Source of the DNA: JBEVJK01 sp963791325
Lineage (GTDB): Bacteria > Pseudomonadota > Alphaproteobacteria > Rhizobiales > Rhizobiaceae
Assembly (NCBI GenBank): GCA_963791325.1
Contig: CAWBRU010000018.1
Span: 186,001-250,000 of the forward strand
Reading direction: 5' to 3'
DNA length: 64,000 nt
Made by a program: the position numbers and the translations under genes
Shown: positions 1-7,660 of the stretch, in pieces
Layout of the letters: every line of letters starts with the position of its first letter
Position numbering within the stretch: the first letter of the stretch is position 1
The notes under the pieces: model-generated
Databases searched by the model: none
Told to the model about the DNA's origin: nothing
What the model saw: only the letters and a program-made list of their open reading frames with translations

Positions 1-2
1 GA

Positions 3-1109
3 TCAGGGATAGACCGATCCGACCGTCGCTTTGTCGAGGAATTTGTGCTCGATATGCACCTCGTCCGGCACTGCCACTCCATCGAGAACGTCGAGGCCGA
101 TCGACATCACGTAGTCGGGATACTTTTCCGGAAAATAGGCGACGCAGCCCAGGAACTTGGTCGTCTGCGGGTCGCCCTCCTTGGTCGATGCGACGCCGAT
201 CTCGTCGCAGCCGAGGCCGACGGCAGCGCCATCGCGGCCGTTCTGCGCCAGCGCCTTGGAGATGCCTGCGGAGCGCGCATCGTCGATCGATGTGCCGAGG
301 ACGAAACCAGCGCTCGGATTGGCGGTCAGCCAGTCGGTGGTCTTGGTGAGCGCTTGCTCCGTCGTGCCGGCGTCGAAGATCTCCGATTTGATGCGGTCGG
401 CCGGCAGGGCTCCGCAGATCTCCTGTACGCCGTCGACGAAGCCGGCGATCCGCTGGTTGGCGGCGTCACCTTCGCCGGGATTGACGCCGTTGAGGAGGGT
501 GATGTCGCCACATTTGCCGAGCCCTTTGGCATATTCGCCGGCGGCCTTGCCGCCGATCTCGCCCGAAATGTAGTTGTCGGCGCCGAAGAAGATGGCATTC
601 GGGTGCCATACGTCGATGTTGACGACCGGGATCTTGGCCTCGTTGTAGATCTTCATGATCGCTTCGGCAGCGCCGGACTGCCAGTTGGAGACGATCGCGA
701 AGTCCGGCTTCTGCTGCGACAGCTGTTCGGCGCAGGTGACCGCCTTTTCGGCTTTGAACTCTTGGTCGCAGTAGATGATCTTGATGCCGAGATCATCGGC
801 GATCTTGTAGATGCCCTTGTGGATCGAGACGGAGAACGGAATCGCCGCCCAGCCTTCGGCGAAGGCGAAGGTGAGGGGCTTGGCAGGCTTCCTCAGATTC
901 GGCTGATAGGGCTTCGAGGCGTCGCCGGCCGCCGCCGCATAGGCGCCGCTTGCCTTATCGTAGGTCCATAGGCTCCGCTCGGTGGGCAACAAGGCGCCCT
1001 TGATGCCGCTCGCAGGCCGCGGGGTGAAGGTCTCGGCGAGACCCGGGGACGCAAGCGAAACCGCTGCGGCAAGGACGGCTGCCGCTGCAGCATTTCCACG
1101 GATGTTCAT
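3..1109 (-). CDS. Sugar ABC transporter periplasmic substrate-binding protein
   Basis: Predicted periplasmic type 1 substrate-binding protein (368 aa) of a sugar ABC importer. Residues 1-25 form a signal peptide (short basic start, long Ala/Leu stretch, cleavage near GLA-ETF). The remainder shows the two-lobed Peripla_BP_4 pattern, with the phrases FAIVSNWQSGAAEA and VVNIDVWHPN typical of ribose/xylose-binding relatives. The reading frame stays open further upstream, but the ATG at 1109 is chosen because it immediately precedes the signal peptide. It diverges from a LacI-family regulator, which probably controls it. The matching permease and ATPase are not in the window and may lie to the left. 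Substrate unknown. Confidence 0.88.
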   Translation of the reverse strand: MNIRGNAAAAAVLAAAVSLASPGLAETFTPRPASGIKGALLPTERSLWTYDKASGAYAAAAGDASKPYQPNLRKPAKPLTFAFAEGWAAIPFSVSIHKGIYKIADDLGIKIIYCDQEFKAEKAVTCAEQLSQQKPDFAIVSNWQSGAAEAIMKIYNEAKIPVVNIDVWHPNAIFFGADNYISGEIGGKAAGEYAKGLGKCGDITLLNGVNPGEGDAANQRIAGFVDGVQEICGALPADRIKSEIFDAGTTEQALTKTTDWLTANPSAGFVLGTSIDDARSAGISKALAQNGRDGAAVGLGCDEIGVASTKEGDPQTTKFLGCVAYFPEKYPDYVMSIGLDVLDGVAVPDEVHIEHKFLDKATVGSVYP

Positions 1110-1135
1110 TGGACAGCCTCCCTCGAAATTGCTCA

Positions 1136-1166
1136 CGAAACGGTTCGTAGCCCTGAAAAAACGTTT
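1136..1166. promoter_or_regulatory. Two candidate LacI-type operators in a divergent promoter
   Basis: The 142-bp divergent gap holds two CG-centred near-palindromes, as LacI/PurR-type regulators bind. One is CGAAACGGTTCG at 1136-1147 (two mismatches from a perfect palindrome). The other is the perfect AAACGTTT at 1159-1166. Their position between the binding-protein gene and the LacI gene suggests autoregulation plus control of the transporter. This is inferred from sequence only. Confidence 0.5.
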
Positions 1167-1251
1167 CGCAAGCGATAAAGGTACGGTATGTGGAGGTTGC
1201 GGCGCTGTCAACAGAGTGCTTGCGGGGTCGCCGGCAGGCGCGACAAGGAAG

Positions 1252-2352
1252 GTGGAGCAAGTCAAGAGCGTGCGCGGCAAATCTCTCAGCGGTCCCAGCC
1301 CGAGACGCATCGGCATTCGCGATGTGGCGCAACGCGCCGGAGTCGCGATCTCGACGGTCTCAAAGGTGTTTTCCGGGCGCGGCGAAGTCATGCCGGCGAT
1401 GCGCGAGCGTGTGCTGAGTGCCGCGTCGGAGCTTGGCTATCAGCCCAACTACGTCGCCCAAAGCTTGCGGCGCGGGGCGACCAAGCTGATCGGCTTCGTC
1501 ACCTCGGAGCTGTCCAACCCGTTTTCCGCCGAGATCGTTGCCGGTGCCGAGGACGTGCTGAGACCGGCCGGCTACGCCCTTCTGGTGATGAGCTCCAGCC
1601 ACGACCCGGCGACCGATGCCGCCAATGTCCGCTCGCTCAACAGCCGCCGCGTCGACTGCATCCTGGTTTCGCCGTCGAGCGAGGACGACGACGGGCTGCT
1701 TACCGCTCTGGCCGAGTTCGACGGCCCGATCGTCGCGGTGGAAAGCGAGCTGCAGACCAAGCTGCCTGTCGACGCGGTCTCGGCAGACCATCGCGGCGGC
1801 ATGGCCGACGCCATCCGCCATCTCGACGCGCTCGGCCACCGACGGATTGCCGTGCTCGCCGGCGCCCTGTCGCGGCGCTCCGGGCGCGAACGCCTGGCCG
1901 GGCTGGTCGAGGCCATGCACCGGCACGGCCTGGAGAACGACGCCCTTCCGCTCTTCACCGAGCACCGGGCCGATGCCGCCGAGGCGGAGATCGCACGTCT
2001 GCTCGACGGACCCGCACCGCCGACTGCAATCGTCGCCTGCGGCGTGTCGCTTCTGGTCGGGGCGCTGCGCGCGATCGACAAGTCCGGCTTGGTGGTCGGC
2101 CGCGACATGGCCCTGGTGGGCTGGGACGACATTCTTCTTGCCGAGCTCTATCATCCGCCGATCGCCGTGGTCGACCGCAACCTTCATGCGATCGGCGCCG
2201 CCGCGGCGAGGTTGGCGATGCGCCGGCTCGGTCACGGCCTCCCCGAGATGGATCCGACCGCCTGCATAGAAATACTGCCGACACGGTTCATCCCGCGCGC
2301 CTCCTGCATGCGGGCCCCCTTCGAACGCGGTGCGATGACGGTCCGGAGCTGA
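1252..2352 (+). CDS. LacI-family transcriptional regulator
   Basis: DNA-binding repressor of the LacI/GalR family (about 366 aa from this start). The N-terminal helix-turn-helix reads GIRDVAQRAGVAISTVSKVF, followed by the hinge region and a periplasmic-binding-protein-like effector domain (LIGFVTSELSNPF onward). The start is uncertain: GTG codons at 1216, 1252 and 1270 are all in frame, purine-rich sequence lies at 1245-1257, and there is no nearby in-frame ATG. It diverges from the sugar-binding protein and is followed after 15 nt by an SDR gene, so it probably regulates a sugar or polyol import and oxidation locus. Confidence 0.88.
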   Translation: MEQVKSVRGKSLSGPSPRRIGIRDVAQRAGVAISTVSKVFSGRGEVMPAMRERVLSAASELGYQPNYVAQSLRRGATKLIGFVTSELSNPFSAEIVAGAEDVLRPAGYALLVMSSSHDPATDAANVRSLNSRRVDCILVSPSSEDDDGLLTALAEFDGPIVAVESELQTKLPVDAVSADHRGGMADAIRHLDALGHRRIAVLAGALSRRSGRERLAGLVEAMHRHGLENDALPLFTEHRADAAEAEIARLLDGPAPPTAIVACGVSLLVGALRAIDKSGLVVGRDMALVGWDDILLAELYHPPIAVVDRNLHAIGAAAARLAMRRLGHGLPEMDPTACIEILPTRFIPRASCMRAPFERGAMTVRS

Positions 2353-2367
2353 ACAGGAGACATAAAA

Positions 2368-3153
2368 ATGGCCGAGCTTTTCGCTGTCACGCCGGGCCGC
2401 CGGGCGCTGGTGACGGGCGGCGCCAGCGGCATCGGTCTCGGCACGGCGCGGCGGCTGCGTGAGCTCGGGGCGGCCGTCGCCGTCGCCGATCTGACCCAGG
2501 CCATCGCCGGCATGTCGGCCCAAGACAGGGCGGATTTGGTCGCCATTCCGATGGACGTGACCAGCGAGAGCGCAGTCGCCGAGGGGGTCGCGCATGCGGT
2601 TGAAGCGCTGGGCACCCTGGATACGCTGGTCAACTGTGCCGGCGTGTTCCAGTTTCGTGCGCTCGAGGACATCTCGACGACGGAGTGGGACACAATCCTG
2701 AGCGTCAATCTGCGCGGCACCTTCCTGGTGATGCGGCAAGCCATGCCGCATCTCAAGGCATCCGGACAGGGGCGGATCGTCAACGTCGCCTCGGACGCCG
2801 GCAAGCGCGGCTTTCCGCTCCTCGGCGCCTATTGCGCATCGAAATTCGCGGTCGTCGGGCTGACCCAGGCGGTGGCCACTGAGGTGGCCGCAAGCGGCGT
2901 CCGGGTCAACGCGGTTTGCCCCGCAACCATCGCCGAGACGTCGATGGGCCGGACCGTGATCGCCCAGAAGATCGAGCTCGGCTATGGCGTCGATGCGGCG
3001 GAGGTCGTCGCCCGCGGCGCCGCGTCGTTTCCGCTGCAGCGGGTCGGGACCGTCGCCGACGCCGTCGATGCCATCCTCTTTCTGATCTCCGAAGGATCGA
3101 GCTGGATTACTGGGGAGTCGATCAATGTCGACGGCGGTTCATTGGCCGGCTGA
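2368..3153 (+). CDS. SDR-family oxidoreductase
   Basis: Classical short-chain dehydrogenase/reductase, 261 aa. The cofactor motif is TGGASGIGLG near residue 12, and an Asp after beta-2 (VADLTQ) suggests NAD(H) preference. The NCAG motif, the catalytic Ser (VASDAG) and YCASK are all present. A Shine-Dalgarno-like CAGGAG precedes the ATG. It follows the LacI gene by 15 nt and is probably co-transcribed, so it may oxidise the sugar or polyol imported by the divergent binding protein. The exact substrate cannot be read from sequence. Confidence 0.9.
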   Translation: MAELFAVTPGRRALVTGGASGIGLGTARRLRELGAAVAVADLTQAIAGMSAQDRADLVAIPMDVTSESAVAEGVAHAVEALGTLDTLVNCAGVFQFRALEDISTTEWDTILSVNLRGTFLVMRQAMPHLKASGQGRIVNVASDAGKRGFPLLGAYCASKFAVVGLTQAVATEVAASGVRVNAVCPATIAETSMGRTVIAQKIELGYGVDAAEVVARGAASFPLQRVGTVADAVDAILFLISEGSSWITGESINVDGGSLAG

Positions 3154-3207
3154 CAGGCGCAGCGATTTTCCGATTGCTTCCGTACGAGGGGACGATCTGC
3201 GGTGTCT

Positions 3208-4158
3208 CTACAGCCGTCCGCGCGTCATTCTGTTCCAGCGGATATAGCCAAGTCGTGCTTGTTCGCGGAACAAGGTCAGCAGGCCGGCGGCAGCGATCAC
3301 TGCAAGCCCGATGATCGACACTGCGTCCGGATGTTCGTTGTAGAAGATCGCGCCGATCAGCACCGCCCAGATCATCTGCGAGTAGTGGGCGGGTGCGATG
3401 TGGCTGGCGGGGCTGACCCGCGTTGCCTGGAATTGAAGGCAATTCGCTGCGGCTGTGCATGCACCGGTCAACACGAGCACGCCGAGCAGCGGCCAGGACG
3501 GCAGGGCAAACGCCGTAGCTGCAGCGGCGACGCCGTTGAACAACAGGCCATAGGCAACCAGCGTTCCGAGCACGGCGGTTTGACGTTCGGCCGCAAGCGA
3601 GCGCATCAAAATGATCGAGAGCGCGCCGCAGAGGGCCGAACCGATGGCCGACAGGTGCCCAAGTTCGAGCGCGCGCGCCCCCGGCTGAACCACCATCAGC
3701 ACACCGGCAAAGCCCGCGAAGACGGCCAGCCAGCGCCATTTGCCGACACGCTCATGAAGAATGACGATCGACAACAGCGTTACGAACATCGGCGCCAGGA
3801 AAAGCAATGCGTACACCTCGGCCAGCGGGATCGAGGTAAACGCGTAGATGCTCAGTGTGCCGGCGGCCATGCCGAGCGCGGCGCGGGCATTGACCCTGAG
3901 CGGATGAGCCATCCTCCAAAAATTTCTCCAATCCTCGCCGCCCGGCTTCACCAGGAGCAGGAAGAGCCCGGAAAACAGGATGTTGAAGAAGCCGATCTCG
4001 AAGACGGTCAGCGTGCCGCCAAGACCTTTGATGAGGCCATCGCCCCATGCATAGATCGCATAGGCCAGAAGCGCCAAAGGAACGCCGTTTCTCACTGCGG
4101 GAGGACTCAAGAAAAGGAGGGCCCGGAAGCGATAAGCCGAAACCCCGGCGTTCTTCAA
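3208..4158 (-). CDS. EamA/DMT-family inner-membrane transporter
   Basis: About 300 residues with ten hydrophobic segments in two homologous halves, as in EamA/RhaT-type drug/metabolite exporters. The most N-terminal start is a TTG. An internal GTG just before VRNGVPLALLAYAIYAW would remove a poorly hydrophobic leader and may be the true start. It converges on the SDR gene with a 54-nt gap. Substrate unknown. Genes of this type usually export metabolites or amino acids. Confidence 0.85.
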   Translation of the reverse strand: MKNAGVSAYRFRALLFLSPPAVRNGVPLALLAYAIYAWGDGLIKGLGGTLTVFEIGFFNILFSGLFLLLVKPGGEDWRNFWRMAHPLRVNARAALGMAAGTLSIYAFTSIPLAEVYALLFLAPMFVTLLSIVILHERVGKWRWLAVFAGFAGVLMVVQPGARALELGHLSAIGSALCGALSIILMRSLAAERQTAVLGTLVAYGLLFNGVAAAATAFALPSWPLLGVLVLTGACTAAANCLQFQATRVSPASHIAPAHYSQMIWAVLIGAIFYNEHPDAVSIIGLAVIAAAGLLTLFREQARLGYIRWNRMTRGRL

Positions 4159-4366
4159 GCCCGACTTGGCGCTGGCCAGCTGTCAGATCATCGCGGCGGA
4201 CGCGGCTCACCCGGTCGCGCTGCTGCGCAGCGTCGATCGGGATCCGCAGAACCTGGCGGACCAATGTGCTGGTCGATTCCAGGCCAATCCGTCACTGTCG
4301 GCGGCCTGCCATGGGGGAGTCGTCGGGTCGCCTGACTCGATTCTCCCGCCAACAAAGGATAAACCG

Positions 4367-4849
4367 ATGCGAAAACATTCGATCCTTGCCCTTGCCGTCT
4401 TGGCTGCGCTGGTCGCAGCGCAGCCGGTGCTCGCCGACGATGATGACGACGATGCTGGCGCAGCACCGGCGGCCAAGGCGGGCGCGGCCGAGAAGCCGAC
4501 GCGCGGCACCAAGCTGCTGCCGGAGCTGATCCTCGGCTCCAAGGACAGCAATTTCGACGTCAGCCAGAAGGACTTCAAGCTGATCGCCGGACAGGCCTAT
4601 CGCTGGAAGATCACCTCTGCGGCCGGCTTCGAATACAAGTTCAAGACCGACCTCTTCCGTGACACCTGGGTCAATCAGATCGTCATCGACGATCTCGAGG
4701 TGCACATGAACGGCGCCCCGGCTTGGCTGGAGTTCGACAAGCCCGGCACCATCAGCATCAACTTCAACACCATCCGCCCCGGCCTCTACACCTGGTCGGT
4801 GCCCGACCTCGAAGGCCGCGGCATGAAGGGGACGATCACCGTCAAGTAA
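4367..4849 (+). CDS. Exported cupredoxin-like protein
   Basis: A 160-aa exported protein. The signal peptide covers residues 1-23 (MRKHSILALAVLAALVAAQP), followed by an acidic run of six Asp and a low-complexity Ala/Lys linker to about residue 45. The rest is a beta-rich domain ending RPGLYTWSVPDLEGRGMKGTITVK, which resembles the last strands of a cupredoxin. The usual Cys-His-Met copper ligand cluster is not evident, so copper binding is doubtful. The ATG is preceded by AAAGGAT. The open frame extends upstream, but the signal peptide fixes the start. Specific function unknown. Confidence 0.75.
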   Translation: MRKHSILALAVLAALVAAQPVLADDDDDDAGAAPAAKAGAAEKPTRGTKLLPELILGSKDSNFDVSQKDFKLIAGQAYRWKITSAAGFEYKFKTDLFRDTWVNQIVIDDLEVHMNGAPAWLEFDKPGTISINFNTIRPGLYTWSVPDLEGRGMKGTITVK

Positions 4850-4928
4850 AGCGTAACACCATCGCCGAAGCGGCCGGGGCCACAGTGCGGCACCGTCGAC
4901 GGGGACGAGCAAGGAGAGGACGACACCA

Positions 4929-5200
4929 ATGCTCACTTGGAGACGAATGGGCGTGCACGCGGCAGGGGCGGCGCTCGCCTGGTACTAGCCGGCGGGCGCG
5001 CTGCCGGCCCATGCATCGGCCTCAGCGCTTCCGACGGCAATGCCCTCTATCGGCCCGAGCTTCGACACCAAGATCTTCGAGCACGCCTACTTCAAGGCGG
5101 CCTATGCCTGCGAGGTTGCCGGCCGGACGACGACGACAATCTCGACCTCGTCGGCCACGACCGCCAGCAGCTGCAGGTCAAGCTCGGCATCGAATTCTGA
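4929..5200 (+). pseudogene. Decayed outer-membrane barrel or porin-like gene
   Basis: An ATG at 4929 follows AAGGAGAG and opens a signal-peptide-like stretch that stops at TAG 4986. The same frame continues with coding-like sequence (LPAHASASALP, then FDTKIFEHAYFKAAYACE). From about 5130 the sensible reading shifts to another frame, ending DRQQLQVKLGIEF and TGA at 5200. A terminal Phe after alternating residues is typical of outer-membrane beta-barrels. One in-frame stop, one frameshift and a missing middle argue for a dead, internally deleted gene. The family is a guess. Confidence 0.5.
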
Positions 5201-5229
5201 GCGGACGCGAAAGGCACGCCACCTGCCGT

Positions 5230-6558
5230 CTAGGGCTCGATGTTGTGGTTGACCCGGAACAGGTTCAGCGGATCGTATGTGCGCTTCACCGCCACGAGCC
5301 GCTCGTAGTTCGGGCCGTATGCGGCGCGCACCCGTGCCGCGCCCTCATCATCCATCATGAAGTTGACATAAGCGCCGCCATGACCGTTGTGGCCGTGCAG
5401 CGCCGTCCAGTAGTCGTCGGCCCAGCGCTCAAGCTCCGGCGCCTTCGCCGGGTCAGGATCGATGCCGGCGATCACCATCGACCAGCGAGCCCGCCGCGCG
5501 CCCCAGGCGGTGGCCTCCGGAGCCACGTCCTGAACCGCGCCGTCGATGGGGTAGAGGTGCATCAGCGAGAGCTCACTGGGTGTCTTGGAGCCGTGCTCGG
5601 CGTGAAGCGCGATGGCCGCGTCGGACAGCTCGTCGACGTAGTCGCCTTTCCAGCGCCACTGAAGGCCCTTGGGCAGCAGCGGATCGAAAAGCGCCTGCAG
5701 GCTGGCGAACGGCATCTGCATCATCCCGTCCATCAGCGGTGCGGGAAGCTTACTGCGCGCCGGCAGCATCGCCCGGATGCCATCCTCCTCGGCGCCGTTG
5801 TAGCAGCTGATCAACGCGCAGATACGCCTGCCCCAGATCTCACGTGGGAATGGATCGCAGGACGGCACCGTCTTGATGCCGAAAAACATGCCGAGCTGGC
5901 GCGGCGCGCCCGGCAGGAAGTCGCGGTACCACTGCAAGATTTGGGACGTGTGAGCGACGTCGTAGAAGATCGGTCCGGCATAGACATCGCTTACCGGATG
6001 CGCCTGGAACGTGAAGCCGGTGACGACCCCGAAGTTGCCCCCGCCGCCGCGCAGAGCCCAAAACAGGTCTGCATGTTCGTCATGGCTCGCAGTCACGACA
6101 CTGCCGTCGGCAAGAACGACCTCGGCCGCGATCAGATTGTCGATCGTGAGGCCGTACTGGCGGGTCAGGTGGCCGGTGCCGCCGCCCAATGTCAGCCCGG
6201 CAATCCCGGTGCTGCTCACCAGCCCGGCCGGCACGGCAAGACCGAGGGCGCCGGCAGCGCGGTCGACCTCGCCCTGAGTGCAGCCCGCCTCGACCCGCAC
6301 CGTTCGCGCCGCGCTGTCGATGGCGATCGCCTTCATCGGTGACAGGTCGATGACCATGCCGCCGTCGCAGCTGCCGAAGCCCGGACCGCTGTGGCCGCCG
6401 CCGCGGATGGCGAGGAGAAGGTTCTTGACCCGCGCATACCCTACGGCTGCGACCACATCCTCGACGGTTGCGCAGGGGACGATCCAGCGAGGGCGCTTGT
6501 CGATCATAGCGTTGTAAAGCGCGCGCGCCTCGTCATAGGACTTCGTGATGCTCGTCAA
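5230..6558 (-). CDS. FAD-binding berberine-bridge-type oxidoreductase
   Basis: Flavoprotein oxidase of the vanillyl-alcohol-oxidase/BBE group, 442 aa. The FAD-binding PCMH domain contains RGGGHSGPGFG, whose His is the usual 8-alpha covalent FAD attachment point. The C-terminus YDPLNLFRVNHNIEP is the classic BBE end. The start is TTG at 6558. A good-looking ATG at 6613 (MDKSITPLDFP) lies upstream in a different frame, so a one-base frameshift near the N-terminus is possible. Substrate unknown; relatives oxidise sugars, alcohols or alkaloids. No signal peptide is obvious. Confidence 0.85.
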   Translation of the reverse strand: MTSITKSYDEARALYNAMIDKRPRWIVPCATVEDVVAAVGYARVKNLLLAIRGGGHSGPGFGSCDGGMVIDLSPMKAIAIDSAARTVRVEAGCTQGEVDRAAGALGLAVPAGLVSSTGIAGLTLGGGTGHLTRQYGLTIDNLIAAEVVLADGSVVTASHDEHADLFWALRGGGGNFGVVTGFTFQAHPVSDVYAGPIFYDVAHTSQILQWYRDFLPGAPRQLGMFFGIKTVPSCDPFPREIWGRRICALISCYNGAEEDGIRAMLPARSKLPAPLMDGMMQMPFASLQALFDPLLPKGLQWRWKGDYVDELSDAAIALHAEHGSKTPSELSLMHLYPIDGAVQDVAPEATAWGARRARWSMVIAGIDPDPAKAPELERWADDYWTALHGHNGHGGAYVNFMMDDEGAARVRAAYGPNYERLVAVKRTYDPLNLFRVNHNIEP

Positions 6559-6911
6559 TGAGTTGGGAACGAAGACGCCTGGGAAAGTCCAGCGGTGTAA
6601 TCGACTTGTCCATTTTTTTGATCTCTCGGTTTTCGGGCAGGAAAGGCATTGGAGTATCGGCCGACCGTCGAAAGCAGTCGGCGGAGCGCTTCATTCAATC
6701 CGGCTGTCGGCGACGGATTGACCAGCTTGTGTTACGCCCTTGCGGTTTCACGAATTTTTCTGACAACCGCCGCCAATGTTTCAATTGTTTCGAAGGTGAG
6801 GGCGGCTCAATTCGGCTTTCCGCACTTTTCTGTCTGCCTTTCTCAATTCTGCATGGAATAGATCGCTGCCTCGATACGTTCGTCTTCAAGGCCCCATGGG
6901 AGGAGAATTCG

Positions 6912-7547
6912 ATGCGCTCAAAAACGGGACTTTTCCTTGGATGCGTGCTCGTTGCGGCACAATTGGCAATTGCACCCGCTCTGTCGGCGAGCGGCGGCGG
7001 TTCCTCGAGCGGAGGATCTTCCGGCGGAGGCGGCATGGGTGGCGGCGGCAGCGGCTCCACGGGAGGCTCTGCCGGGAGTGCCGGCGGCAGCAGTTCCAGC
7101 AGCCAGAAACAGATCCCGAACTGCAAGCGGGCCATGGTCTGGAACAAGATCAAGAGGAAATGCGTCGCACAGCAGCAAGGCGAACTCGACGACAACAGCA
7201 TTTTCGAGACGGGCCGCGATCTGGCGCTTGCGGGACGCTATGACGAGGCCATCACGATTCTCACTCTGGCCGCCGACAAGACGGATGCGCGCATTCTCAA
7301 CATGCTCGGCTATTCGCACCGCCGAGAAGGCCGCGTGAATGTGGGCATCGGCTATTACCACGAGGCCATTCTCAACGATCCGAGCTACACGCCGGTGCGC
7401 GAATACCTTGGCGAGGCGCTGCTTCAGATCGGTGATCTCGCGGCGGCCAAGGCGCAGCTCGCCGAGATCGAGAAACGCTGCGGCACGACCTGCAGCGACT
7501 ACACCGACCTCCTCGCGCAGATCCGGGCCTACCAAGGCGGCATCTGA
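6912..7547 (+). CDS. Exported Gly/Ser-rich TPR protein
   Basis: A 211-aa protein. The signal peptide ends near residue 26 (APALSA). A Gly/Ser low-complexity stretch (residues 27-60) is followed by a short basic Cys-containing segment (IPNCKRAMVWNKIKRKCV) and two to three tetratricopeptide repeats (about 90-190, for example DLALAGRYDEAITIL and VGIGYYHEAI). The ATG follows GGGAGGAG. The 298 bp upstream hold no gene that I can see. TPRs suggest a protein-interaction role in the periplasm. It lies 113 nt ahead of the cyclase/ATPase gene. Confidence 0.82.
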   Translation: MRSKTGLFLGCVLVAAQLAIAPALSASGGGSSSGGSSGGGGMGGGGSGSTGGSAGSAGGSSSSSQKQIPNCKRAMVWNKIKRKCVAQQQGELDDNSIFETGRDLALAGRYDEAITILTLAADKTDARILNMLGYSHRREGRVNVGIGYYHEAILNDPSYTPVREYLGEALLQIGDLAAAKAQLAEIEKRCGTTCSDYTDLLAQIRAYQGGI

Positions 7548-7660
7548 CCGCCTCGAAGGCGCGCAGCCGCTTGCGGGCTGGCCGCTATCGGTTCACCCTG
7601 GTGAAGGACCGCTGGAGGGAATTAGGCACGGTGCTTCTGCGGCCGGCGAGGTCTTGCTCG

